Assembly: GCA_036269915.1 (NCBI GenBank) | Contig: DATBDM010000233.1 | Coordinates: forward strand, 1 to 13,150 | Length of the DNA stretch: 13,150 nt | From: DATBDM01 sp036269915 | GTDB taxonomy: Bacteria; Actinomycetota; Thermoleophilia; Solirubrobacterales; Solirubrobacteraceae | Reading direction: 5' to 3' | Shown here: positions 6,804 to 13,150 of the stretch, in pieces | Numbering within the stretch: the first letter of the stretch is position 1 | Layout of the letters: each line of letters starts with the position of its first letter | The notes under the pieces: generated by a model | Told to the model about the DNA's origin: nothing | The model's database searches: none | What the model saw: only the letters and a program-made list of their open reading frames with translations | Made by a program: the position numbers and the translations under genes

Positions 6804-6831
6804 CGGAGGGGCGGAATGCCCGCACCCTCCG
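6804..6831 (-). terminator. Hairpin terminator of the trp operon
   Basis: On the minus strand this begins about ten bases after the TAG of the 57-aa gene. Plus-strand 6804-6814 pairs with 6820-6831 around a 5-base loop, giving an 11-bp GC stem with one bulged A at 6824. No T tract follows. It lies between the end of the trp operon and the liv promoter, the expected place for a terminator. Confidence 0.5.
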
Positions 6832-6841
6832 GTGAGCCGCG

Positions 6842-7015
6842 CTACTCCGAGGGATCGCGGCTCGCGCCGGGCAGGAACGGCATGACGATGCGCGCCGCCG
6901 CGGCCAGGAGGAGGAACAGGACCGTGATCAGGAAGGCGTCGAAGCCCTTCGCACCGATCGCCCAGAGGACGATCCACACGACGAGCCCGGCGATGAGAGT
7001 CAGGATGGCGCCCAT
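6842..7015 (-). CDS. 57-aa two-helix membrane protein after trpA
   Basis: A short gene reading ATG at 7015 to TAG at 6842. The product has hydrophobic helices at about residues 2-20 and 26-43, a short GAKGFD loop between them, and a polar tail (PGASRDPSE). Tryptophans at 14 and 18 and the absence of charge in the helices are typical of a real small membrane protein. It starts 12 bases after the trpA stop and precedes the terminator hairpin, so it would be the last gene of the trp operon. No Shine-Dalgarno is seen and I recognise no family. The coding potential rests on composition, the clean helix-loop-helix pattern and the fit between trpA and the terminator. Confidence 0.65.
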   Translation of the reverse strand: MGAILTLIAGLVVWIVLWAIGAKGFDAFLITVLFLLLAAAARIVMPFLPGASRDPSE

Positions 7016-7027
7016 GTGGGGCGGAGC

Positions 7028-7840
7028 CTATCGGCTGAGACCGGCGGCCAGCTCGCCGACGGCCGCGCCGACCGCGACGGCCGGATCCTCGCCCGCGTCG
7101 GCGGCCTCGATCGCGGCGCGCACGAGCCGCGAGCCGACGATCACGCCGTCGGCGCCCGCGTCCGCGGCGGCGCGGGCTTGCTCCGGCGTGGAGATGCCGA
7201 AGCCGAGCGCCACGGGGACGTCCGCGTGGGCGCGGACGCGGCCGAGGAAGCCGTCGAGGCCGGCGGCCATGCCGCTGCGCTCGCCGGTGATGCCGGTGAC
7301 CGAGACGGTGTAGACGAAGCCGCGCGCGCTGGCCCCGATCGCGGCGATCCGCTCGTCGGTGCTCGTTGGCGCGACGAGCGGGACGAGCGCCAGGCCCGCG
7401 GCGTCGCACGCGGCGCGGATCTCCGCCCCCTCCTCCATCGGGACGTCGGGAACGATCAGGCCCGAGATCCCCTGCTCGGCGACCTCGGCGGTGAAGCGCT
7501 CGAGGCCGCGGGCCAGGATGGGGTTGGCGTAGCACATGAGCACCACGGGGACGCGCTCGGCGATGCGCCGTCCCGCCTCGATGACGGCCGGCAGCGTCGT
7601 GCCCGCGGCGAGCGCGCGCGTGCCGGCGGCCTGGACGACCGGCCCGTCGGCGAGCGGATCCGAGAACGGGACCCCGAGCTCGACCAGGTCGGCGCCCGCG
7701 TCCGCGCAGGCCTCGCCGATGCGGACGGATCCCTCGAGGTCGGGGAACCCCCCCATCAGGTAGGGCATGAGCGCCGCGCGCCCGGGCGCGGCGGCGAAGG
7801 CGGCGGCGATCCGCTCGAGGCCGGTGTCGGCGCCGATCAT
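7028..7840 (-). CDS. trpA: Tryptophan synthase alpha subunit
   Basis: This 270-aa protein cleaves indole-3-glycerol phosphate to indole and glyceraldehyde 3-phosphate. It acts in the cytoplasmic alpha2beta2 complex with TrpB, and indole passes to TrpB through the internal tunnel. The catalytic pair is visible as Glu54 in LVELGVPFSDP and Asp65 in LADGP, with the same 11-residue spacing as Glu49/Asp60 of the enteric enzyme. The phosphate-binding GFGIST and GVIVGSRLV segments are present near the C-terminus. The ATG at 7840 overlaps the trpB stop in ATGA (7837-7840), which fixes the start; an open frame running on to 9079 is out-of-frame trpB sequence. The usual TrpB-TrpA coupling supports equal subunit synthesis. 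Confidence 0.97.
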   Translation of the reverse strand: MIGADTGLERIAAAFAAAPGRAALMPYLMGGFPDLEGSVRIGEACADAGADLVELGVPFSDPLADGPVVQAAGTRALAAGTTLPAVIEAGRRIAERVPVVLMCYANPILARGLERFTAEVAEQGISGLIVPDVPMEEGAEIRAACDAAGLALVPLVAPTSTDERIAAIGASARGFVYTVSVTGITGERSGMAAGLDGFLGRVRAHADVPVALGFGISTPEQARAAADAGADGVIVGSRLVRAAIEAADAGEDPAVAVGAAVGELAAGLSR

Positions 7841-9033
7841 TCGAATCCGAGCTTGGGCAGGGTCTCGGCGAGGTCCTTGTCGCCGCGCCCCGACAGGCAG
7901 ACGAGGTCGACGGTGTCCGCCGGCGCCGCCGCCCCCTCGTCGAGCACCCACGCGACCGCGTGCGCGGACTCGAGCGCCGGGACGATGCCCTCCAGCGCGG
8001 CGAGCCGGGCGAAGGCCTCGATCGCCTGCTGATCGGTGACCGCCGCGTACCGGGCGCGGCCGCTGTCGCGCAGGTGGGCGTGCTGGGGACCGGCCCCGGG
8101 GTAGTCGAGCCCGGCGGAGACGGAGTGCGCCTCGAGGATCTGGCCGTCCTCGTCCTGCATGATCGCGGCGAACGCGCCGTGCAGGACGCCGCCGCGCGCT
8201 GCGGTGGTCAGCGGCGCACCGTGGCGACCGGTCGCGATCCCCTCGCCCGCCGCCTCGACGCCGATCAGCTGGACGTCCTCGTCCTCGTGGAACGGCCAGA
8301 AGATGCCCATCGCGTTCGAGCCGCCGCCGACGCAGGCGATGACGCGGTCGGGCAGGCGCCCGAGCGTCTGCAGCAGCTGCGCGCGCGCCTCGTCGCCGAT
8401 CACGCGCTGGAGGTCGCGGACGAGCGCCGGGTACGGCGCGGGGCCGACGACGGAGCCGATCACGTAGTGGGTGTCCCCCACGTTCGTCGTCCAGTCGCGG
8501 ATCGCGGCCGAGGTCGCCTCCTTGAGCGTGCGCGTGCCGGCCTCGACCGGCTCGACGCGCGCGCCGAGCAGCTGCATGCGCTGCACGTTGGGCTGCTGGC
8601 GGCGCATGTCCTCGGTGCCCATGTAGACGACGCACTCCAGGCCGAGCAGCGCGCAGGCGGTCGCGGTCGCCACGCCGTGCGAGCCCGCGCCGGTCTCGGC
8701 GATGATCCGCTGCTTGCCCATGCGGCGGGCCAGCAGCGTCTGGCCGAGCGCGTTGTTGATCTTGTGCGAGCCGGTGTGCCCGAGGTCCTCGCGCTTGAGG
8801 TAGACCGGATGCCCGGCGGCCTCGGAGAGCCGCCGCGCGAGATACAGCGGGGTCGGGCGGCCCGAGTAGTCGCGCAGCAGCGCCGCGACCTCCTCGCGGA
8901 AGCCGTCGTCGTCGCGCAGCGCGAGCCAGGCCTGCTCGAGCTCGGCGAGCGCCGGCATCAGCGTCTCGGGGACGTACTGCCCGCCGTACGGGCCGTAGCG
9001 GTGCTCCACCCCGGTCGCCTGGGGGATCGTCAT
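7837..9033 (-). CDS. trpB: Tryptophan synthase beta subunit
   Basis: This 398-aa PLP enzyme condenses indole with serine to give tryptophan. The Schiff-base lysine is Lys91 in HTGSHKINN. The AETGAGSHG segment carries the catalytic glutamate, and GGGSNAMG is the cofactor phosphate loop. The N-terminal YGPYGGQYVPETL at 13-25 is typical of the TrpB1 type that pairs with TrpA. The ATG at 9033 overlaps the trpF stop in ATGA (9030-9033), with GGGGAG a few bases upstream; the open frame to 9249 is out-of-frame trpF. Complete, with all key residues. Confidence 0.97.
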   Translation of the reverse strand: MTIPQATGVEHRYGPYGGQYVPETLMPALAELEQAWLALRDDDGFREEVAALLRDYSGRPTPLYLARRLSEAAGHPVYLKREDLGHTGSHKINNALGQTLLARRMGKQRIIAETGAGSHGVATATACALLGLECVVYMGTEDMRRQQPNVQRMQLLGARVEPVEAGTRTLKEATSAAIRDWTTNVGDTHYVIGSVVGPAPYPALVRDLQRVIGDEARAQLLQTLGRLPDRVIACVGGGSNAMGIFWPFHEDEDVQLIGVEAAGEGIATGRHGAPLTTAARGGVLHGAFAAIMQDEDGQILEAHSVSAGLDYPGAGPQHAHLRDSGRARYAAVTDQQAIEAFARLAALEGIVPALESAHAVAWVLDEGAAAPADTVDLVCLSGRGDKDLAETLPKLGFE

Positions 9034-9653
9034 GCGCTCCCCACCTGAGACGCCTCGGCGACGGCGGCCGCGAAGGCACGCACCTTCGCCGGATCCTTGA
9101 TGCCCGGCTCGGACTCGACGCCGGAGGCGACGTCGACCGCCCACGGGTACGCCTGCGCGATCGCGTCGCCGACGTTCGCGGGCGTCAGCCCGCCCGCCAC
9201 GATCAGCGGGATCTTCGTGCGGCGCTCGGAGGCCAGGCTCCAGTCCCATGTGCGCCCGTTGCCGGGCGAGTCGAGCAGGTGCAGATCGGTGTGGAAGCGC
9301 TTGGCGTCCGCGATGTCGGCGCGCGAGCGGATCCGCAGCGCCTTGATCACACGGCAGCCCGTCCGCTGGGCGGCCGCCGCGCAGAAGCTCGGGCCCTCGT
9401 CGCCGTGCAGCTGCAGGTGGGTGAGGCCCATCAGGTCGGCGGCGTGCGCGACCTCGTCGAGCGTCGGGTTGACGAACACCCCGACCAGCTCGGTGCGGCG
9501 GCGCACCGAGCGCGCGATGCCCGCCGCCATCGCCGGCTCGACGTAGCGCTTCGAGCCCTGCCAGAGGATGAAGCCGATCGCCCAGGCGCCCACCTCGACG
9601 GCGAGCTCGGCGTCCTCGGGGCGGGTGATGCCGCAGACCTTCAGGCGGGTCAT
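9030..9653 (-). CDS. trpF: Phosphoribosylanthranilate isomerase
   Basis: This 207-aa TIM-barrel enzyme isomerises phosphoribosylanthranilate to CdRP, the step between TrpD and TrpC. The general-base cysteine is Cys7 in KVCGIT and the general acid is Asp128 in LLDS. The QLHGDE strand (81-86), IVAGGL and DVASGVE phosphate-loop motifs are present. After Asp128 the usual GG(T/S)G turn is shortened: it reads DSPGNGRTWDW, so the substrate loop is a few residues shorter than in common relatives. The ATG at 9653 has no Shine-Dalgarno but has TACCCT seven bases upstream, so an internal leaderless start is possible. A dedicated TrpF contrasts with many actinobacteria that use the dual-function PriA instead. 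Confidence 0.95.
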   Translation of the reverse strand: MTRLKVCGITRPEDAELAVEVGAWAIGFILWQGSKRYVEPAMAAGIARSVRRRTELVGVFVNPTLDEVAHAADLMGLTHLQLHGDEGPSFCAAAAQRTGCRVIKALRIRSRADIADAKRFHTDLHLLDSPGNGRTWDWSLASERRTKIPLIVAGGLTPANVGDAIAQAYPWAVDVASGVESEPGIKDPAKVRAFAAAVAEASQVGSA

Positions 9654-9660
9654 GCGGTCA

Positions 9661-9666
9661 AGGGTA
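9661..9666 (-). promoter_or_regulatory. Candidate internal -10 element for leaderless trpFBA transcript
   Basis: TACCCT on the minus strand lies seven bases before the trpF ATG, the same spacing as TACCGT before GTG 237. No convincing -35 element is seen (CCAGAA at the expected place). No ribosome binding site is present, which makes a leaderless mRNA the simplest alternative to read-through from upstream. Weak evidence. Confidence 0.25.
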
Positions 9667-9667
9667 G

Positions 9668-10471
9668 TCAGCCGCCGACGACCTTCTGGGAGGGGTCGTC
9701 CACGGCGTCGAGCAGCCGCCGTGCAGCGCTGGCGGGGACGGCGAGGTCGATCGGCTGCGAGCCGCCCGCCGTCCGCATCCGCGTGGTGATGCCGATGATG
9801 TCGCCGCCGGCGTCCAGCAGGGGCCCGCCGACGTCGGCGGGGCCGAGGTCGGCGTCGACCTGCAGCGCGCCCTGCAGCACGCTGCCGTCGGCGCTGCGCA
9901 GGACGGGCTGGAGCGCGGCGATCGTGCCGGCCGAGAGCGCCGGCGCGGCGCCGGGCTCGCGACCGAGCACGACCGCCGGATCGCCCACCCGGACCATCTC
10001 GGAGTCGCCCAGCGACAACGAGGACAGCCCGAGCCCGTCCGGCTTGATCCTCAGGATCGCCAGGTCGCTGCTCGAGTCCAGCGCGGCCACCTCCGCGGCG
10101 GCGCGGCGGCCGCCGCAGTCGACCTCGATCGCGCTCGCGGTGCGCACGAGGTGCGCGGCGGTCAGCAGGAGCCCGTCGCCGACCACGGCGGCGGAGCCGG
10201 AGACGTAGCTGCCGTCGCGCGAGCCGCCGTCGAAGGCGGTCGGAGGGGCGGGCACCGTGCGAGCACGCACGGCCACCACGCCGCCCGCGTCCTGCTGGTA
10301 GACCTCGCCCGCCGCGGTCCCGCCGATGGCCCCGGAGGCGAGCAGCGGACCGGCCTGGATCACGGGCCGCGAGACCGGCGTCGCCGCCGCGCCGGTGAGC
10401 AGCAGGCCGCCGGCGGTCAGCGCGCCGCCGAGCGTGGCGCAGATGACGCCTGCGGTGACCTGCGATCGCAT
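9668..10471 (-). CDS. Membrane-anchored trypsin/HtrA-fold protein lacking the catalytic serine (pseudoprotease)
   Basis: This 267-aa protein has an N-terminal hydrophobic segment (about residues 6-30) that would serve as signal anchor or signal peptide, a short linker, and one S1C-type trypsin-like domain from about 60 to 258, without a PDZ domain. The triad His107 lies in LLTAAHLV and Asp136 in DSSSDLAIL. At the active-site loop, where HtrA-type proteases have PGNSGGPLLD, it reads PADVGGPLLD, with Val214 in place of serine and Asp in place of Asn. Flanking residues LQVDA and GGPLL align well, so this is a real substitution. The protein probably binds rather than cuts. It sits between trpC and trpF, 33 and 14 bases from them. 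No role in tryptophan synthesis is known for this family. Frame and fold are secure; function is not. Confidence 0.85.
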   Translation of the reverse strand: MRSQVTAGVICATLGGALTAGGLLLTGAAATPVSRPVIQAGPLLASGAIGGTAAGEVYQQDAGGVVAVRARTVPAPPTAFDGGSRDGSYVSGSAAVVGDGLLLTAAHLVRTASAIEVDCGGRRAAAEVAALDSSSDLAILRIKPDGLGLSSLSLGDSEMVRVGDPAVVLGREPGAAPALSAGTIAALQPVLRSADGSVLQGALQVDADLGPADVGGPLLDAGGDIIGITTRMRTAGGSQPIDLAVPASAARRLLDAVDDPSQKVVGG

Positions 10472-10472
10472 A

Positions 10473-10493
10473 CCCGCAGCGTGTCGCTGCGGG
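10473..10493 (-). promoter_or_regulatory. Hairpin in the trpC-pseudoprotease gap
   Basis: CCCGCAGCG at 10473-10481 and CGCTGCGGG at 10485-10493 form a perfect 9-bp stem with a 3-base loop. On the minus strand it starts 11 bases after the trpC TAG and ends one base before the ATG of the pseudoprotease gene, so it covers the place where a ribosome site would be. It may partly terminate the trpEGDC message or hold down translation of the next gene. No T tract. Confidence 0.45.
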
Positions 10494-10504
10494 GTGTAGC
10501 CAGC

Positions 10505-11293
10505 CTAAAAGCCGTCGCCGGAGCCGGTGAGCTCGCGCACGAGCGCCTCGACGTCGGTCGCGCGCATCAGCGTCTCGCCGATCAGCACGGCGTCGATGCC
10601 GACCCGTTCGAGCTCGTCGAGCTGGTCGCGCGTCGAGAAGCCGGACTCCGAGACGACGGTCTTGCCCGCCGGGACGTCCGAGAGCAGCTCGTAGGTGCGC
10701 TCGACGTCGACGCTGAAGTCGTCCAGCGAGCGGTTGTTGATCCCGAGGACATCGGCGTCGACCTCGAGCGCCTGTTCGAGCTCGCGCTCGTCGTGGACTT
10801 CGACGAGCGCGTCGAGGTCGAGCGCGCGCGCCTCCTGGAGCAGCATGTCGAGGTCGGGCAGCTCGAGGGCGGCGACGATCAGGAGGATCGCGTCCGCGCC
10901 GACCGCCGCCGACTCGTAGAGCTGGTAGGGATCGACGATGAAGTCCTTGCGCAGCACCGGCAGCGTGGTCGCCCCGCGCGCCTCGCGCAGGTCGTCGAGG
11001 CCGCCGCCGAAGTGAAACGGCTCGGTCAGCACCGACAGCGCGGCGGCGCCGCCGCGCTCGTAGGCCCCGGCGATGTCGCGCACGGTCGCGCCGGCGCGGA
11101 TCTCCCCCGCTGAAGGTGATCGGCGCTTGTGCTCGGCGATCAGCGAGACGCCGGGACGCAGCAGGGCCTCGGAGAACGGCCGGAACTCGGGGCGGGTCGC
11201 GATCGCCGACTCGAGCGCGGCGAGCGGGACGCTCTCCCGCCGGCGGGCGACCTCCTCGCGGGTGTCGTCGACGATCCGCTCGAGCACGCTCAT
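10505..11293 (-). CDS. trpC: Indole-3-glycerol phosphate synthase
   Basis: This 262-aa TIM-barrel enzyme closes the indole ring from CdRP with loss of CO2 and water. All expected catalytic residues are visible: Glu54 and Lys56 in IAEHKRRSPS, Lys116 in VLRKDF, Glu165 in LVEVHD, Asn187 in GINNRSL, and Glu216/Ser217 in VSESGF. The His in AEHKR, where Ile, Val or Cys is common, is the only small deviation. It is a monofunctional enzyme, not fused to TrpF as in enterics. The ATG at 11293 overlaps the trpD stop in ATGA (11290-11293), and no strong Shine-Dalgarno is seen. A 9-bp hairpin follows its TAG. Confidence 0.97.
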   Translation of the reverse strand: MSVLERIVDDTREEVARRRESVPLAALESAIATRPEFRPFSEALLRPGVSLIAEHKRRSPSAGEIRAGATVRDIAGAYERGGAAALSVLTEPFHFGGGLDDLREARGATTLPVLRKDFIVDPYQLYESAAVGADAILLIVAALELPDLDMLLQEARALDLDALVEVHDERELEQALEVDADVLGINNRSLDDFSVDVERTYELLSDVPAGKTVVSESGFSTRDQLDELERVGIDAVLIGETLMRATDVEALVRELTGSGDGF

Positions 11294-12327
11294 GAGGTCA
11301 CGCCCGGCGAGAGCTCGACGGTCAGGGCGACGAGCCGCTCGAGCGCCCTGGCGGCAGCGCCGTCGTCGATGGCCGCCTCGGCGGCGCGGACCCCGTCCGC
11401 GATCGAGTCGACCCGGCCGGACACGTAGACCGCGGCGCCGGCGTTGAGCACGGCGATGTCGCGGGCCGCGCCCGGCTCGCCGGCCAGGATGCGGCGCGCC
11501 ACGTCGGCGTTGTGGGCGGGCAGGCCGCCCGCCAGCTCGTCGAAGTCCGCTCGTGCCAGGCCCATGTCCTCCGGCGCCAGCTCGTAGCGGCGCAGCTCTC
11601 CCCCGTCGACCTCGACGACTCGCGTTGTCCCGGACGTGCTCATCTCGTCAAGACCGTCGTCGCTGGACACTACCAGCGCCCTCTCGGCGCCCAGTCGCGC
11701 CAGCGCGCCGGCGATCGTCTCCAGGAACGCGACGTCGGAGACGCCGATCACCTGCCGGGTCGCTCCGGCCGGGTTGGTGAGCGGCCCGAGGAAGTTGAAG
11801 ATCGTGCGGACGGCCAGCTCCTTGCGGACGGGGATGACGTGGCGCGTGGCGCCGTGGTGGGCGGGCGCGAACATGAAGCCGAAGCCGGCCTCGCGGATGC
11901 AGCGGGCGACCTCTTCCGGCCCGAGGTCGATGCGCACGCCGAGCGCCTCGAGCACGTCGGCGGAGCCTGACAGGCCGGTGGCGGAGCGGTTGCCGTGCTT
12001 GGCCACCGCGCAGCCCGCCCCGGCGGCGATCAGCGCGGCGGTCGTGGAGACGTTGAAGGTCTGGCGCCCGCCGCCCGTGCCGGCGGTGTCGATCAGGTCA
12101 TCGACGTCGGCCCGAACCGGGGTGGCGAACTCCCGCATTGTGCGCGCCAGCCCGACGATCTCGTCGATGGTCTCGCCCTTCGTGCGCAGCGCGATGAGGA
12201 TGGCGGCGGTCTGCACCTCGGACGCGTTGCCCGACATGATCTCGGCGAGGACGGCCGACATCTCGTCCGCGGACAGGTCGCGGCCGGACGCGAGGCGGTC
12301 GATGGCGCCCGTCAGGACGTCAGGCAA
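11290..12327 (-). CDS. trpD: Anthranilate phosphoribosyltransferase
   Basis: This 345-aa enzyme transfers the phosphoribosyl group of PRPP to anthranilate. The PRPP loop GTGGG is at residues 83-87 (within DTAGTGGGRQTFNVST). The substrate-binding KHGNR lies at 110-114 and the second metal site in DDGLDEMS. An N-terminal helical domain (AIDRLASGRDLSADEM, 8-23) has the normal form. The start chosen is TTG at 12327, giving MPDVLTGAID. GGAG at 12335-12338 lies seven bases before it, and the start overlaps the trpG end by eight bases. The frame is open to 12393, but no start there gives a family-like N-terminus. It is not fused to TrpG, unlike in enterics. Confidence 0.95.
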   Translation of the reverse strand: MPDVLTGAIDRLASGRDLSADEMSAVLAEIMSGNASEVQTAAILIALRTKGETIDEIVGLARTMREFATPVRADVDDLIDTAGTGGGRQTFNVSTTAALIAAGAGCAVAKHGNRSATGLSGSADVLEALGVRIDLGPEEVARCIREAGFGFMFAPAHHGATRHVIPVRKELAVRTIFNFLGPLTNPAGATRQVIGVSDVAFLETIAGALARLGAERALVVSSDDGLDEMSTSGTTRVVEVDGGELRRYELAPEDMGLARADFDELAGGLPAHNADVARRILAGEPGAARDIAVLNAGAAVYVSGRVDSIADGVRAAEAAIDDGAAARALERLVALTVELSPGVTS

Positions 12328-12877
12328 GGAAGTTCTCCAGCAGGCGCTTCCCGTCCGGCGTGAGCACGGACTCGGGATGGAACTGCACGCCAAAGGCCGG
12401 CAGCTCGCGATGGCGCATGGCCATCAGCACACCGCCGCCGCGGGCGGTCTCGACCAGCACGTCGGGCAGCGCGGGATCGACCACGAGCGAGTGGTAGCGC
12501 CCGACGACGAGCGGATCCGGCAGCCCGGCGAAGAGCCCGGCGCCGTCGTGGCCGATCTCGGTGGCCTTGCCGTGGACGGGGAGGTGCCGCACGACGGTGC
12601 CACCGAACGCCTGGGCGAGCGACTGGTGCCCGAGGCAGACGCCGAGCGCCGGCACCCCGGCCTCGGGGAAGCGGCGCATGACCTCGACGCTGATCCCGGC
12701 CTCGTCGGGGGTGCGCGGGCCGGGCGAGACGACGACGCGGTCCCAGTCGCGCGCGAGCAGGTCGTCGACCGTGGCGCGGTCGTTGCGGACCGCCTCGGTC
12801 TCGGCCCCCAGCTCGCCGAGGTACTGGACGAGGTTGTAGGTGAAGGAGTCGTAGTTGTCGACCATCAGGATCCTCAC
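12320..12877 (-). CDS. trpG: Anthranilate synthase glutamine amidotransferase component
   Basis: This 185-aa class I glutamine amidotransferase supplies ammonia to TrpE for anthranilate synthesis. The triad is Cys81 in GVCLGHQ, with His167 and Glu169 in QFHPES. DNYDSFTYN at 7-15 and the oxyanion segment SPGPRTP at 51-57 are typical of TrpG/PabA. The product could also serve PabB in folate synthesis, as in some bacteria with one shared subunit. Its place directly after trpE makes TrpE the main partner. The start is GTG at 12877, overlapping the trpE stop as GTGA (12874-12877), with a perfect AGGAGG seven bases upstream. Confidence 0.95.
   Translation of the reverse strand: MRILMVDNYDSFTYNLVQYLGELGAETEAVRNDRATVDDLLARDWDRVVVSPGPRTPDEAGISVEVMRRFPEAGVPALGVCLGHQSLAQAFGGTVVRHLPVHGKATEIGHDGAGLFAGLPDPLVVGRYHSLVVDPALPDVLVETARGGGVLMAMRHRELPAFGVQFHPESVLTPDGKRLLENFLA
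12335..12338 (-). promoter_or_regulatory. Ribosome binding site for the TTG start of trpD
   Basis: GGAG on the minus strand, within the last codons of trpG, is seven bases before TTG at 12327. It supports this non-ATG start. Confidence 0.55.
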
Positions 12878-13150
12878 GGCCAGGCCTCCTGGCGCGTGGC
12901 GAGCTCGATCGCGCGCACGACGCCGCGGGCCTTGGACCGCGACTCCTCGTACTCGTAGTCCGGCCGCGCGTCGGCGACGGTGCCGCCGCCGGCCTGGACG
13001 TGCGCGACACCGTCCGCGACCACGACGGTGCGGATGCAGATGCAGGTGTCGAGCTCGCCGGTGTAGGAGAGCCAGCCGACGGCACCGCCGTAGGCGCCGC
13101 GCTTGACCGACTCGAGCTCGTCGATGATCTCCATCGCGCGCACCTTGGGC
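12874..13150 (-). CDS. trpE: Anthranilate synthase component I, C-terminal part
   Basis: The last 91 complete codons of trpE are in the window; the gene continues past the right edge, so its 5' end and any leader or attenuator are not visible. The piece is the end of the chorismate-binding domain: PKVRAMEIIDELE at the very start, then YGGAVGWLSYTGELDTCICIRT and VQAGGGTVADARP, all well-known TrpE signatures. LDTCICIRT and the wording around it favour TrpE over PabB, as does the adjacent trpG-trpD-trpC order. The tryptophan feedback site is in the N-terminal half and cannot be judged. It ends in TGA overlapping the trpG start. Confidence 0.95.
   Translation of the reverse strand, partial: PKVRAMEIIDELESVKRGAYGGAVGWLSYTGELDTCICIRTVVVADGVAHVQAGGGTVADARPDYEYEESRSKARGVVRAIELATRQEAWP
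12885..12890 (-). promoter_or_regulatory. Ribosome binding site for the GTG start of trpG
   Basis: A perfect AGGAGG on the minus strand, inside the last trpE codons, lies seven bases before GTG at 12877. It decides for this GTG over the internal ATG at 12865. Confidence 0.7.

Noticed and set aside
4262..6835. Long + strand frames opposite livH and livJ (376 and 467 codons)
   Set aside because: They are Arg/Asp/Ala/Val-rich mirror frames of GC-rich genes on the other strand, with no domains or ribosome sites.
7016..9048. Long + strand frames opposite trpA and trpB
   Set aside because: These are antisense shadows; trpA and trpB carry all catalytic motifs on the minus strand.
7028..9079. Very long frame (683 codons) apparently fusing trpA to an upstream domain
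   Set aside because: The upstream part is Arg/Ala-rich out-of-frame reading of trpB. TrpA begins at ATG 7840 in an ATGA overlap with trpB.
9034..9249. N-terminal extension of trpB
   Set aside because: It is out-of-frame trpF sequence; ATG 9033 matches the TrpB family N-terminus.
9542..9552. TrpF reads GSKRYV where many relatives have SPRYV, considered as loss of the substrate-binding Arg
   Set aside because: The arginine is kept, and SKRY occurs in well-studied thermophilic TrpF as I recall it, so this is normal variation.

Overview
The window is ordinary high-GC bacterial chromosome. Coding density is very high, GTG and TTG starts are frequent, and neighbouring genes often overlap in ATGA. 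GC content, a stand-alone TrpF and the style of the small lineage-type hypothetical proteins suggest an actinobacterium, most likely of the Thermoleophilia (Solirubrobacter/Conexibacter/Patulibacter type). That placement is inference from gene style, not from a marker gene. I see no RNA gene, insertion sequence, CRISPR array or attachment site.

Left part, + strand (1-1320): the 3' end of a TIGR01777-type sugar-nucleotide epimerase (DUF1731 C-terminal domain), then a 229-aa membrane-anchored protein with four cysteines and a 119-aa membrane-anchored protein, both of unknown function. The last one converges on the next cluster so tightly that the two stop codons share one CTAG palindrome. Each convergent gene carries a perfect hairpin in its last codons that could terminate the transcript coming from the other side.

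Middle part, - strand (6791 down to 1317): a complete branched-chain-amino-acid-type (HAAT) ABC importer operon. From a candidate sigma70-type promoter it reads lipoprotein receptor livJ, a 12-bp GC hairpin, permeases livH and livM, ATPases livG and livF, then an 88-aa two-helix membrane protein translationally coupled to livF. Junctions after livH are 4-nt overlaps or a 2-nt gap, so this is one transcription unit.

Right part, - strand (13150 down to 6842): a full tryptophan operon, trpE (3' part only) - trpG - trpD - trpC - [trypsin/HtrA-fold gene] - trpF - trpB - trpA - [57-aa two-helix membrane protein], ended by a hairpin at 6804-6831. All seven trp functions, from chorismate to tryptophan, are present. 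The interloper between trpC and trpF keeps the His and Asp of the serine-protease triad but has Val at the catalytic Ser position, so it looks like a membrane-anchored pseudoprotease.

The most noteworthy items are this pseudoprotease inside the trp operon, the two small membrane proteins that cap the two operons, and the interlocked convergent gene ends at 1291-1369. No clearly new multi-gene system is visible.
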